Positions 34,174 to 44,000 of a DNA stretch of 64,000 bases are shown in pieces. The translations under genes were made by a program, and so were the position numbers. The notes beneath the pieces were generated by a model. That model saw nothing but the letters and a program-made list of their open reading frames with translations. It did no database searches and was not told the DNA's origin. Source of the DNA: Thermoplasmata archaeon (GTDB taxonomy: Archaea > Thermoplasmatota > Thermoplasmata > Lutacidiplasmatales > UBA184); the NCBI GenBank assembly GCA_027314165.1, contig DAHVCH010000006.1, positions 1-64,000 of the forward strand. Reading direction: 5' to 3'. Position 1 is the first letter of the stretch, and the number at the start of each line of letters is the position of its first letter.

Positions 34174-35175
34174 ATGGCCGAGGTTTCCGCGGTGGTCCTC
34201 GTGGGCGGGTTCGGCACCCGCCTGCGCCCCGTGACGTACGCGGTCCCGAAGCAGCTCGTGCCCCTTGCCGGGCAGCCGATGCTCTTCCACGCCATGGACC
34301 TCCTCCCCGCCGCCGTAACTCGCATCACGCTGGCCTGCGGGTACAAGGCGGAGGCGTTCGAGGCCTACCTCTCCCAGCACCCCTACCGTCTCCCGGTGAA
34401 GGTGGTGCGCGAGGCCGTTCCGCTGGGCACCGGCGGGGGCCTACTGAACGGGTCGGTGGGCGCTTCGGACCCCTTCGTCCTGGTGAACGGCGACGTGATC
34501 AGCGGCCTCGACATGGACCCGATGCTGGAGTTCCACCTGCAGCACGGCGGGGTCGGCACGATGAGCTTCTACGAGGTGGACGACCCCTCCCCGTACGGAG
34601 TGGCCGTTTGGGACTCCGGGCAGAGGATCACGAACTTCGTGGAGAAGCCCCCGCGGGAGAGCGCCCCCTCCCGGTGGATCAACGCCGGCGCCTCGATCTG
34701 GTCCCGAGAGCTCCTGAAGGAGATCCCCGAAGGACGGGAGGTCTCCCTCGAAAAGGAGGTGCTCCCGAGGCTCTTGGGCCGGGGGGTCTACGGATTCCCC
34801 TTCCGGGGCTGGTGGGAGGACGCAGGGACCCCCTCGCGTCTGCTGAACGCCCAGAGGCTCCTCTTCGACCATCCTCGAGTGGGACGCTTCACGCCCCGAT
34901 GCCATCTCCCAGGGGCCCAGGTGATCCCCCAGGTGGCCACGGGGAAAGGATGCGAGGCGGCGGGGGCGACGGTGGGCCGCTACGTCACGCTCGGGGACCG
35001 CGTCCAGATCGGGCGTGGGGCGGTCGTGGAGGACTCCGTGCTCATGGACGGGGCGGTGGTCGGAGATCGCGCGGAGGTCCGCAGGTCCGTCCTCGGACCG
35101 GGCTACCACGTGGAGGCCGGCGCCAAGGTCCATGACCGGTGCCTGGCGAACGAGGGCCCCGCTCCGAAACCGTAG
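34174..35175 (+). CDS. Sugar-1-phosphate nucleotidyltransferase
   Basis: A 333-residue protein beginning VSAVVLVGGFGTRLRPVTYAVPKQLVPLAG, the nucleotide-binding motif of NDP-sugar pyrophosphorylases. VLVNGDVISG is the metal site, FVEKPP and NAGASIWSRELL are substrate-binding blocks, and the C-terminal third has hexapeptide left-handed beta-helix repeats (VTLGDRVQIGRGAVVEDSVLMDGAVVG). Mannose-1-phosphate guanylyltransferase is the nearest type; it could also serve the heptose 1-phosphate made through HddA. Starts at ATG 34174. Confidence 0.87.
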   Translation: MAEVSAVVLVGGFGTRLRPVTYAVPKQLVPLAGQPMLFHAMDLLPAAVTRITLACGYKAEAFEAYLSQHPYRLPVKVVREAVPLGTGGGLLNGSVGASDPFVLVNGDVISGLDMDPMLEFHLQHGGVGTMSFYEVDDPSPYGVAVWDSGQRITNFVEKPPRESAPSRWINAGASIWSRELLKEIPEGREVSLEKEVLPRLLGRGVYGFPFRGWWEDAGTPSRLLNAQRLLFDHPRVGRFTPRCHLPGAQVIPQVATGKGCEAAGATVGRYVTLGDRVQIGRGAVVEDSVLMDGAVVGDRAEVRRSVLGPGYHVEAGAKVHDRCLANEGPAPKP

Positions 35176-35216
35176 GGCGCCCGTCAGGCTCTTCCGTCCT
35201 TCATCGTGGCCCGGGC

Positions 35217-35774
35217 ATGACCCGGCGTCGTCCCGCCACCGCAGTTCCCGCCCGGTACCGGATCAGGTCGGTCACTTCCGGCGACCTCGGGGTCCTGGTC
35301 CGACACCGCGAGAGGATGTTCTCGGACCTCGACCACTGGGACGTCGTCGATCCCAAGGCCCTGCGGGAGGCCGCACGGGCCTACCGTCCCTGGCTCCGCC
35401 GAAAGATGCGCGCGCGGAAGCTGACGGGGTTCATTGCAGAGAGTGCGCGGGGGAGCGTCCTGGGAAGTGCGTTGGTGGTCCTTCGCGACCAGCCGCCCCG
35501 CCCCCGGTGGCCCCGCGGCGAGTTGCCCTACGTGATGAACGTCTACACGGTGCCCGAGGCTCGCGGGCGCGGAGTGGCCACGGGCCTCCTGGAGGAGATC
35601 CTCCAGTGGTCCCGCGCCCGGGGATTCCCCCGGGTCGTCCTGAACGCTTCCGACATGGGACGCGGGGTGTACGAGCGCCTCGGGTTCGAGGGCGGGACCG
35701 AGATGCGCCTGCAGCTCCTCCCGTGGACACCGGAGACCATGGCTCGAGCCCGTTCCCCGCGCAAGAAGCGCTGA
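35217..35774 (+). CDS. GNAT-family acetyltransferase
   Basis: A 185-residue protein with a typical GNAT core: RIRSVTSGDLGVLVRHRERMF at the start, VMNVYTVPEARGRGVATGLLEEIL as the acetyl-CoA binding loop (R-G-x-G-x-A) and RVVLNASDMGRGVYERLGFEGGTEMRL as motif B. The ATG at 35217 is 42 nt after the nucleotidyltransferase stop. Substrate unknown. Confidence 0.88.
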   Translation: MTRRRPATAVPARYRIRSVTSGDLGVLVRHRERMFSDLDHWDVVDPKALREAARAYRPWLRRKMRARKLTGFIAESARGSVLGSALVVLRDQPPRPRWPRGELPYVMNVYTVPEARGRGVATGLLEEILQWSRARGFPRVVLNASDMGRGVYERLGFEGGTEMRLQLLPWTPETMARARSPRKKR

Positions 35775-35858
35775 CTCGGCGAGGCGGACGGCGGCGCGCC
35801 GACCCCCACCCTGACCCCCCGATCCCGCGAGGGCCCGTGGGGGCGCTCGGAGACCGGT

Positions 35859-36695
35859 CTACGCCCTTGGGGAGGGAGCGCGCGAGGCGACCGGGGCGGC
35901 CGTCGACCTCTCCGCCTCGGCCATGACGTCGAGCGCTTCCTTCACCGTGGCCTTGTCGTGGACGATGGCGCGGATGGCCCGGATCATCGCGACCGGATGC
36001 TCGGACTGCCAGATGTTCCGCCCCATGTCCACCCCGACCGCGCCCAGCTCCAGCGCGTGGTGGGCGAGCTCGAGCGCTTCCTTCTCCGAGTTGAACTTGG
36101 GGCCGCCGGCCACGACGATGGGGGCCGGGCATCCGTCGATGACCTTGTCGAAGCCTTCCTCGCAGTAGTAGGTCTTGATCACATGGGCGCCCATCTCGGC
36201 GCACAGTCGGGAGGCCAAGGAGAGGTAGCGGGCGTCGCGCTTCTGGAGCTCCTTCCCCACGGCGGTGATCCCGACGACCGGGACCCCGAGCCGCTCTCCC
36301 TCGTCCACGAGCTTCCCCAGGTTCACGAGGGTCGCGTGCTCGTGCGCGCTGCCGACGAAGACGCTCATGGCGACTCCGGCGACGTTCAGCCGGATCGCGT
36401 CGTCCATCGAGGTGGTCAGGTCCTCGTGCGAGAGGTCCTCCGTGAGCACGGAGGCGCCGCCGGAGACGCGGAGCAGGATCGGGACATCGGCCGTCGGCTC
36501 GACGCACTGGCGAAGCACGCCCCGGGTCAGCGCCAGGGCATCGCAGTACGGGAGCAGGGGGGCGATGGTGGTCCGCGGGTTCTCGAGCCCGTGGGTGGGC
36601 CCCATGAAGTAACCGTGGTCGACGGCGAGCATGACGGACCTTCCCGTCGCGGGTCTGATCATCCGAGAGAGACGGTTCTTGAGCCCCCAGTCCAT
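35859..36695 (-). CDS. LsrF/DhnA-type class I aldolase
   Basis: A 278-residue TIM-barrel protein of the DeoC/DhnA group. VMLAVDHGYFMGPTHGLENP is characteristic of the LsrF-like branch (3-hydroxy-5-phosphonooxypentane-2,4-dione thiolase), which is related to archaeal class I fructose-bisphosphate aldolase. HVIKTYYCEEGFDKVIDGCPAPIVVAGGPK carries the Schiff-base lysine and phosphate site, and AVGVDMGRNIWQSEHPVAMIRA completes it. It may act as an aldolase or thiolase in sugar-phosphate metabolism; the natural substrate is uncertain. Confidence 0.85.
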   Translation of the reverse strand: MDWGLKNRLSRMIRPATGRSVMLAVDHGYFMGPTHGLENPRTTIAPLLPYCDALALTRGVLRQCVEPTADVPILLRVSGGASVLTEDLSHEDLTTSMDDAIRLNVAGVAMSVFVGSAHEHATLVNLGKLVDEGERLGVPVVGITAVGKELQKRDARYLSLASRLCAEMGAHVIKTYYCEEGFDKVIDGCPAPIVVAGGPKFNSEKEALELAHHALELGAVGVDMGRNIWQSEHPVAMIRAIRAIVHDKATVKEALDVMAEAERSTAAPVASRAPSPRA

Positions 36696-36746
36696 CGTGA
36701 CACGCTCCTCTGGCCGGGGCGAAGGACGAGGACCGAGGTATAGGGT

Positions 36747-37394
36747 TTACGCGCTTCCTCGAGGGAGGAGCGGGCGCCATCCCCGCGCCCGCCTCCGGCC
36801 CGCCCGACGCCGGGAGCGCACCTCGAGCCACCCCCGGGGCGGGGGAGCGATCACCTTTCGCAGACGAAGGTCGATCTCCCGGAACCCGGCCCGTTCGTAG
36901 ACCCGCCGCGCCGCCTGGTTGCCGGCCACGACGTTCAACTGGACGTTGTCGCATCCCATCTCGAGGAACCGCCGTTCGGCCTCCCGGAGCAGTGCGCGCC
37001 CGGCCCCGCGACCGCGCGCCTCCTCCTCCACGAAGATGTCCATCACGTACCCCTGCTGGTTCGGTCGCTGCTCCATCCGGCTGACCTCCCCGGGGACGGG
37101 CTGGAGGAGACCGGTCAGGAACCCCACCTGTCGTCCCTCGAGCTCCGCCACCAGGGCGAAGCCCCCGTGCTTCCGCAGATGCGCCAGGGTTCGGGAGACG
37201 TACTTCGGACCGTAGGCGGTGGAGACGTCCGGCATCGCGTAGCCGGGGAGCATGGGGGAGAGGTGAACTTGGAGGTCCCGGTGCCAACGCTCCAGCCGTC
37301 GGCGGTCCCCCGCGACAGCGTCCCGCACCACGACGGAGGGGGGCGAGCTCGCGCGCGCCCGCTTCCTGCGGGAGGCTCCCGCCCTCGCGGTCAC
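36747..37394 (-). CDS. GNAT-family acetyltransferase
   Basis: A 215-residue protein with GNAT motif A in YVMDIFVEEEARGRGAGRALLREAERR and motif B in NVQLNVVAGNQAARRVYERAGFREIDL. The N-terminal 25 and C-terminal 30 residues are strongly basic. The start is GTG overlapping the dehydrogenase stop as GTGA, so the pair is co-translated. The 52-nt gap downstream carries the promoter of the divergently placed side of the LsrF-like gene. Substrate unknown. Confidence 0.85.
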   Translation of the reverse strand: MTARAGASRRKRARASSPPSVVVRDAVAGDRRRLERWHRDLQVHLSPMLPGYAMPDVSTAYGPKYVSRTLAHLRKHGGFALVAELEGRQVGFLTGLLQPVPGEVSRMEQRPNQQGYVMDIFVEEEARGRGAGRALLREAERRFLEMGCDNVQLNVVAGNQAARRVYERAGFREIDLRLRKVIAPPPRGWLEVRSRRRAGRRRARGWRPLLPRGSA

Positions 37395-38431
37395 GGGTGG
37401 GGCGAACCGGAGGTGATGATGACCTTGATCGCTTCCTCCGTGCGGGTCGCCTGGGCGAACGCCTCTTCCGCCCGCTCGAGCGGGAACACGTGCGTCGCGA
37501 GGTCGCGCACCTTCACGCGCGAGAGGGAGATCAGTTTGAGCGCCTCGGTCGTCCCGCGCTCCGTGGTCGCGTAGGTCGGGACGATCCGGAGCCCCCGAAG
37601 GTAGAGCTGCTGCAGGTCGTAGTCGAGCCGGCCCCCCTTCTCGGGAAGTCCGAAGAGGTTCACCGTCCCTCCCCGGCGGGCAAGCCCCATCGCCTGCGCG
37701 ATGGCCCGGGGCGCTCCGGTGGCCACCACCGCGAGGTCCGCGCCCAGTCCGTCGGTGGCCCGGTCCAGCGCCGGTCGAAGGGCCGCCTCCTCGCGCGGGT
37801 CGAAGACGAGGTCCGCCCCGCTTCTCTCGGCCGCCGCCCTCCGGAAGGGGGAGAGGTCTCCCGCCGCGATCCAGCCCGCCCCCAGCGCCTTCAGGAGACG
37901 CAGGTAGAGCAATCCGATGGGGCCGAGCCCGAGCACGACGACCTTCTGCCCTTCTCGGAAAGGCGTGGACCAGAGCCCCTCCAGGCAGCATCCGAGGGGC
38001 TCCACGAACGTGGCCTCGAGGTCGCTCACGTTCGGAGGAAGAGGGAGGACGGCCCCGGCCCGCACGTTCGTCTCGGGGACCCTGAACTTCTCCGAGAACC
38101 CGCCCGGGTCGATGTTCGTCGACTGGTACTGGGGGCAGAAGGTCGGGGTGCCCGCCGCGCAGACGGCGCACTTCCCGCAGGCCACGTGGTGGTGGACGAA
38201 CACCCGCTCCCCCTTCCGCAGGTCCACGACGCCCTCCCCGACCTCCTCCACCACTCCGGCGGGCTCGTGTCCGATCTTCCCCGTCGCGCTGTAGTTCCCC
38301 CGGAGCTTCTCCAGGTCCGTTCCGCAGACCCCGCACGCCCGCAGGGCGACCACCAGCTCCCCGGGCCCGGCGCGAGGGGGGTTGACGTCCTGGAGGACGA
38401 GCCCCCGGGGTCCAAGAAGGGCGGACTTCAC
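37391..38431 (-). CDS. Zinc-dependent medium-chain dehydrogenase
   Basis: A 346-residue alcohol/polyol dehydrogenase of the MDR family. CGVCGTDLEKLRG and GHEPAGVVEEVGEGV give the catalytic zinc site, CGKCAVCAAGTPTFC the structural zinc cysteines, and VVVLGLGPIGLLYLRLLKALG the NAD(P)-binding Rossmann motif. GGFSEKFRVP and FVEPLGCCLEG match the threonine/sorbitol dehydrogenase branch. GTG start, with GGTATGA about 27 nt upstream as a likely TATA element; the ORF-track extension is not used. Substrate unknown. Confidence 0.9.
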   Translation of the reverse strand: MKSALLGPRGLVLQDVNPPRAGPGELVVALRACGVCGTDLEKLRGNYSATGKIGHEPAGVVEEVGEGVVDLRKGERVFVHHHVACGKCAVCAAGTPTFCPQYQSTNIDPGGFSEKFRVPETNVRAGAVLPLPPNVSDLEATFVEPLGCCLEGLWSTPFREGQKVVVLGLGPIGLLYLRLLKALGAGWIAAGDLSPFRRAAAERSGADLVFDPREEAALRPALDRATDGLGADLAVVATGAPRAIAQAMGLARRGGTVNLFGLPEKGGRLDYDLQQLYLRGLRIVPTYATTERGTTEALKLISLSRVKVRDLATHVFPLERAEEAFAQATRTEEAIKVIITSGSPHP

Positions 38432-38595
38432 GCCGGGCCGAAAAGGTCGGGGCTCATACCTGTTCCGGAGCGCGCGGCTCCGAGCTCCACGGGGGGCGCG
38501 CCCGAGCCTCGCGCTCCGGACGGGGCGGACCCCCGTCCAGGAGCCGGCGGGAGAGAGGGAGCGCGGGAGAGCGGGCGGGGGAGGTTGCCGGGGTC

Positions 38596-39999
38596 CTACG
38601 ACGCTCCGACCGCCTTGAGGGCGGCCCCGATCGACTGGTCGTAGATCTCGACAGCCTCGTCGATCTCCGCTTCCTTCACGATGAGCGCCGGAATGAACCG
38701 GATGGCCGACCGGCCGCATCCCAGGAGGACCAGGCCGCGCAGGTAGGCCTCGGTCTCCACACGGTCGCGGAGCTTCGAGGCGTGCTCCCGGGTCCGCCGG
38801 TCCTTCACGAAGTCCGTGGCGACCATGAGGCCGAGCCCCCGGACGTCACCGATGCAGTCGTACTTTCCCTGGAGCTCCTTCAGGCGCTTCAGGAGGTAGT
38901 TCCCCTGCTTGGTCGCGTTCTCGAGCAGGTGCTCCTTCTCGAAGACCTCGAAGGTGGCCAGCGAGGAGGCGCAGGCGACGGCGTTGCCGCCGTAGGTGTT
39001 CGAGTGCGCGCCCTGGTAGGTGTAGTCGAGCTTCGCGTCGAAGACGGTGGCGCCGATCGGCATCCCGCTCCCCAGCGCCTTCGCGGTGGTGATCATGTCG
39101 GGGACCACGCCGAAGTTCTCGATGGCCCACCACTTCCCCGTGCGGCCCATCCCGGCCTGCACCTCGTCCGAGACGTGGAGGATCCCGTGGGGCTTCAGCA
39201 CCTTCTGCATCGCCTGGAAGTAGTCCTTCGGCGGGACGACGTACCCGCCCTCCCCGATGACCGGCTCGCCGACAAAGGCGGCGATCTCCTCGGGCGGCAG
39301 GACCGTGTTGAAGTAGAGCTCCTCCAGGATCTTCACGCAGTGGAGGTCGCAGCTCGGGTACTCGAGCTTGTACGGACAGCGGTAGCACGTGGGTGCCGGG
39401 ATGTGCACGCCGCCTCCGGCGAACGCGTTGAACCGCCGGCGCTGGGCCGGCTTGCTCGACGTGAGCGTGAGCGCGCCCATGGTGCGTCCGTGGAAGGAGC
39501 CGATGAGCGCCAGCGTGAGAGGGCGCTGGGTGTTCCAGCGCGCGAGCTTGAGCGCGGCCTCGACGCTCTCCGCTCCGGAGTTGGTGAAGAACACCTTCTT
39601 CGGGCTCTTCCCCGGGGCGATCTTCGCGAGCTTCTCCGCGAGGCGGACCTGGATCTCGTAGTAGAAGTCGGTCCCGGCGAAGTGCATGAGCTCCTGCGCC
39701 TGCTTCTGGACCGCCTGGACCACCGTCGGGTGGCAGTGCCCCGTTCCGAGCACTCCGACGCCGCTGGTGAAGTCCAGGAACCGGTTGCCGTCGACGTCCG
39801 TTACCCAGACGCCCTTACCGCTCTGGGCGACGACGGGGGCGGTCTTCGTGGAGGTCATCAGGTACTGGGTGTCCTGCTCGACCACCGTCTTGCCCTTCGG
39901 TCCCGGGATGGGCGTCCGGATGACGACCCCACGCGATCCCTTTCGGGCCCCTTCCGCCGCCTCGGCCACAGCTACCGTCCGCTTCGCCGCCGTCGACAT
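38596..39999 (-). CDS. Class III aminotransferase (or related PLP amino acid racemase)
   Basis: A 467-residue PLP enzyme. FFTNSGAESVEAALKLAR binds the cofactor phosphate, ALIGSFHGRTMGALTLTSSK is the G-FHGR motif, DEVQAGMGRTGKWWA gives the Asp contacting the pyridine nitrogen and TTAKALGSGMPIGA holds the Schiff-base lysine. It resembles archaeal 4-aminobutyrate aminotransferase-like proteins, some of which are amino acid racemases, so the reaction is uncertain. CYRCPYKLEYPSCDLHC is an inserted four-cysteine segment as found in that archaeal group. Starts at ATG 39999, about 38 nt after a minus-strand CTTTATCC. Confidence 0.9.
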   Translation of the reverse strand: MSTAAKRTVAVAEAAEGARKGSRGVVIRTPIPGPKGKTVVEQDTQYLMTSTKTAPVVAQSGKGVWVTDVDGNRFLDFTSGVGVLGTGHCHPTVVQAVQKQAQELMHFAGTDFYYEIQVRLAEKLAKIAPGKSPKKVFFTNSGAESVEAALKLARWNTQRPLTLALIGSFHGRTMGALTLTSSKPAQRRRFNAFAGGGVHIPAPTCYRCPYKLEYPSCDLHCVKILEELYFNTVLPPEEIAAFVGEPVIGEGGYVVPPKDYFQAMQKVLKPHGILHVSDEVQAGMGRTGKWWAIENFGVVPDMITTAKALGSGMPIGATVFDAKLDYTYQGAHSNTYGGNAVACASSLATFEVFEKEHLLENATKQGNYLLKRLKELQGKYDCIGDVRGLGLMVATDFVKDRRTREHASKLRDRVETEAYLRGLVLLGCGRSAIRFIPALIVKEAEIDEAVEIYDQSIGAALKAVGAS

Positions 40000-40229
40000 C
40001 GCTTTACGCTCCTCGAGCGCGACGGGAAGGCCGGGGATAAAGGTTGGGCGGTCGAGGCCACCCTTGGCACGCAAAACGGAGCCCCCCGCCGCTATCCGGG
40101 TCAGGCGGGGTCACGGCGAGGTCCCCCGGTTCAGTTATATGGAGGGTGTGGATGCGCATATCTACGGACTTTCAGGGGGGTTGAGGTCTGAAGGGATCTG
40201 GCGGTGCCTCCCCCGAGGGAGGCGCGCCC

Positions 40230-40400
40230 GTGGCGACCGCGACGGCCCGCAATCACCTTGCCCGCTTGTGCCGAGGATTCCTGCTCGCTCGGGAGGAGGA
40301 CCCCCGCCGGGCCGAGGCGTTCCTCGTGAGCTTCCTCTCCGAGCTCGATGGCCCCAGGGCCAACGGCCCGTCCCCGAACCTTCCTTGGCGCAGGGAGTGA
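40230..40400 (+). CDS. Possible small protein, 56 residues
   Basis: GTG-initiated frame too short for the ORF track, preceded by a GAGGGAGG element. It encodes a mostly helical peptide (NHLARLCRGFLLAREEDPRR ... FLVSFLSEL) with high third-position GC. A TATA-like CAGTTATAT lies at 40131-40139, about 90 nt upstream. The other strand is empty here, so it is not a shadow. No family recognised. Confidence 0.4.
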   Translation: MATATARNHLARLCRGFLLAREEDPRRAEAFLVSFLSELDGPRANGPSPNLPWRRE

Positions 40401-40415
40401 GGTCCCTCCGCCCGC

Positions 40416-40979
40416 TCAGGCTTCCTTCTCGGAAGCGGGGCCCATCCGGCCCATCTCGCGCATGCGCTCCTCGCGCCGGGTGATCTGCATCTCGCGGATC
40501 CTGAGCTGCGCGTCGAGCTTCTTGAGCTCCCCCTCGCGCGCCTCCAGGTCCTCGTCCTTCTTCTTCGCGAACTGGAGCTTCAGGGTGAGCTCGGTGTCCT
40601 TCCGGGCCACCTCCTTCTTCGTTTCCTCGATGCGGGCCTGCTCGGTCTGCAGGAGCCCCAGCAGGTACCCGACCTGAGGTGGGCCCCCTCCTCCACCCCC
40701 TCCGCCGCCGGCGGGGGCGGTGGGCGAACGGGGAGCGCCGGAGGCTGAGCTCGAAGACCCTTCCCCCCCGGAGCTGGGAGCTGGGGCGGGGGTAGGCGGA
40801 GCCGCGAGGGCCGAGGCGGGGGGAGAGGCAGCCTGCCCCTGAGGGGGTTCGACGTCGGGACGGCCGCTGGCCTCCGCGCCCTCCGCTAGGCGGAGAGCCT
40901 GGCGCAGGAGCCGGGCCACGGCCTCGAGCTTGACCGCCTCACCGCTCGGCAAGGTCCGATGCTGAGAACCCTCCGGCAC
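40416..40979 (-). CDS. Coiled-coil protein with low-complexity linker
   Basis: About 187 residues: a short N-terminal helix (AVKLEAVARLLRQALRLAEGAE), an Ala/Pro/Ser/Gly-rich linker with a nine-glycine run, and a C-terminal charged coiled coil of about 70 residues (EQARIEETKKEVARKDTELTL onward). The start GTG at 40979 lies 34 nt after the minus-strand TATA box TTCTATA at 41011-41017, so the ORF-track start at 41003 is less likely. Function unknown. Confidence 0.68.
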   Translation of the reverse strand: MPEGSQHRTLPSGEAVKLEAVARLLRQALRLAEGAEASGRPDVEPPQGQAASPPASALAAPPTPAPAPSSGGEGSSSSASGAPRSPTAPAGGGGGGGGGPPQVGYLLGLLQTEQARIEETKKEVARKDTELTLKLQFAKKKDEDLEAREGELKKLDAQLRIREMQITRREERMREMGRMGPASEKEA

Positions 40980-41010
40980 TCGACTCCCTCGGTCTGCCCA
41001 CACCGGGCCG

Positions 41011-41017
41011 TATAGAA
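41011..41017 (-). promoter_or_regulatory. TATA box for the coiled-coil protein gene
   Basis: Minus-strand TTCTATA, 34 nt before the GTG at 40979 and just past the 3' end of the surface-protein gene. Confidence 0.55.
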
Positions 41018-41042
41018 GAATGCTAGCTGGAATGGCACCTGC

Positions 41043-44000
41043 TCACAGGGCGTCCTCGTCGTCCCCTGCGGAGGGGCCTTCGGCGCGGTCGTCCCAGGAG
41101 CTCGTGACCCCGGCCGGGAGGGAGGATCGCCCCGCCGAGGGGGCCTCGGCCCGGGGTGGGCGGTGCGAACGGTGCCTCGCGACACCCACCGCGACGAGGA
41201 CCACGATCACGACCAGGAGCAGGCCCATGACCTCCAGGGCGGAGATCGGGAGGCCGAAGAGGCCCCCGCCGGAGGTGCTCTGGAGGTTGGCCGCGAGCGT
41301 CCCGTTCCCCTGGACGGTCACGATCGTCGAGGCCGCAGTCGGATTGGAGACGCTGACGCCTCCGGTGGAGCTCCAGGATCGGAACGCGTACCCGGAGGGG
41401 ACCGACAGCGAGACCGGGTAGCTGCTGGCCGCGACCAGCGCGGACGTTCCCGGGGTGTAGGCGGTCGAGCCGAACGTGAAGGTGGCCGCGACGCCCGACG
41501 GCGAGGTCGAGAAGGCCACCTGGTAGAGGGTGCCGACCCCGCTCCCGAGCACGTCCAGCGCGAGCGTCCCGTTCCCGGAGATCTCGAGCAGCGTCGTGGG
41601 CGCGTTGGAGACCACCTGGACCCCTCCGGTCGTGAACCAACCGGCGAAGCCGTACCCGGGGCCCGGCAGCGCCTCGACGGGGTAGACCCCCTCGCGGAGC
41701 GTCGTCGACGAACCGCCCGCGAAGGCCGAACCGTTCACGCTCACGTTGGCCCGCCCGGTGGGGGTCACGATCACCCCCATCCCGAATAGGGAGGGTCCCG
41801 CGAACTCCGCGGTGACGTTCCCGGCTCCGCTGAGCTGGAGCACCGTGGAGGCGGAAGTGAGGCTCGTCACGGCGAGCGTGCTGGGGTTCGAGAGGTTCCA
41901 TCCCGCGAAGTAGAACCCGGGGGAGGCGGTCGCGAGGAGCGCGTAGGACCCCGCCAGGAGCTGCGAGGTGGTCCCCGAGGCCGTCGCGACCCCGTTGACG
42001 CTGAGCGTCCCCGCCCCTGGCGGCCCGGCGAGGAACTTGACGAGGACCGTCCGTCCGACGCCCACCGTCACGTTCGTGGGCGGCGTGACGGAGCGGCCCC
42101 CGAGGGCGTCCGAGACCCCCACCAGGATCTGGTGGCTCCCCGGAGAGGTCCAACGGAAGGCGCAGTAGGGGGTGGTGGAGCAGCTTCCGACCGGCGACCC
42201 ATCGCTCGACCACGCGTAGGCGAACGGCCCCAGGCCCCCCGTCACGGTCACGGTCGCGTTGAGCGTCGCCCCCGCCGCGAGGCTCGCGGTGGGAGAGGGA
42301 GAGAGGGTGGCCAGGAGGGATGGGAGGACGGAGACGTTGGCGTGGGGGCTCACCGCCCGGAACCCGGTCGTGTCGTTCGCCTCGACCCAGATCTGCAACG
42401 CACCGGCAGCGAGGGGGGTCCACGAGGCCGTGGAGGAGCTCCCGTAGGCGATCACGGTCCCCCCGGCGGCGCTGGAGAGGAACCCGTAGGAGTCGCGAGC
42501 ACCCACCCCTCCCGTCGCCACGCCCGAGAGGTTCGTCCTCACCCCCACCTCCACCTGCAGGGCGGGAGCCGGTTGGAACGATACCGTGAGGGCAGCGACC
42601 GCGGTCACGTGGAAAGGTGGCGCGGAGGCCGCTCCGCCGAGCGCGTCGGTCAGGTTGAGGAAGAGGTTCGCCCACGCTCCCGTCGGGAAGGCGACGGAGC
42701 AGTTCGAGGTGGCCTGACAGTACGGGAGCGGGGTGCCGTTCAGGGACCACTGGTAGCTGAACGGGGCCCCTCCGCCCACGAACGTGGCCTGGAACGTGTC
42801 GTTGGAACCCTGATCGACCTGGGCGCTCCCGCGCCAGGCCGAGAAGGAAGGGGGGGCGAGGACGGTCAGGTTCGCGTGCGGGGAGACCGACGTGCGGCCG
42901 GAGGCGTCCACGACGACGGCCCACACCGGGTAGACGCCGGGGGTGCTCGCGGTGAGGTTGCAGGTCGCCGCGCACGGGCTGCCCACCACGGTGAGCCCCG
43001 GGACCTGCCAGGTGACGGTGTACGGCGCGCTCCCGCCTCCGACCGCCAGCGCGAGGAGCGCCGGGGTCCCTCCGATCTCGGTGCGGGTGGACGTCGGCGA
43101 AAGGATGGCCGTCAGGCCCTCGGCGACCGTCAGGTTGGTGTGCGGAGCGACCGCCACGTTCCCGTAGGAGTCGTTCACGGCCACCCAGAGCTGGTACACC
43201 GCGGGATGTAGCGGGGTGAACGTCGCCGTGCCCGAGGGGCCGGAGAAGAAGCTCGTCGGCGAGGCGCTTCCGTTCACGAAGAACGTGTAACCGTTCCCGC
43301 CGGCGCCCCCGACGACCGTGGCCGCGACCGCGGTTCCGACCCCGACGGTCCCCACGGCGTTCGGGGAGGGAGAGACGGAGGCGGACATCGAGGGGTCGAC
43401 CGTCTCGTTGAGGTGAGCGCTCACCGCCGTGTTCCCGTACGCGTCGCGGACATCGGCCCACACCTGGTGGGACCCGACGGCCCCCCAGGAGAGCGTGCAG
43501 GAGGTCGTCGTGCAGCCCGGCTGCGCGCTCCCGTCCACGTACCATGTGTAGGTGAGCGTGGGGGAGCCTCCCCGCTCGAGCGCGCGGAACGTCGCGCTCT
43601 GTCCGACGAGGAGCACCGGCGAGGGGACCGAGGCCGAGATCGTCGGGAGCGGATGGACCCAGACGTTCCACGCGAGCGCGTTCATGCCGAGCTGCTCCCG
43701 CGGCCCGCTGGAGAGCGCGTCGACGAAGATCGTGGCGGGATCCGCGAGGGTGGGGGGGTTCAGAAGGTCGTAGGTCAGGTACGACAGTCCCCAGACCGAG
43801 ACGTTGCCGGCAGAGCTCAGCGTGTTGGTGAAGCAGCGGTAGTCCGCCGACAGGTTCGTCGTCGGGTCCAGGACGAAGCCCAGGTAGATGTCGGAGAGGG
43901 TCGTGTTCGAGGCGTAACCGTACTCGGCGGGGATCCCCGTGTCCCCTCCCGGGTACCCCGCGTTGGAGTTGCTCCCGTTCAGGCTGCGACAGTTCGCGAA

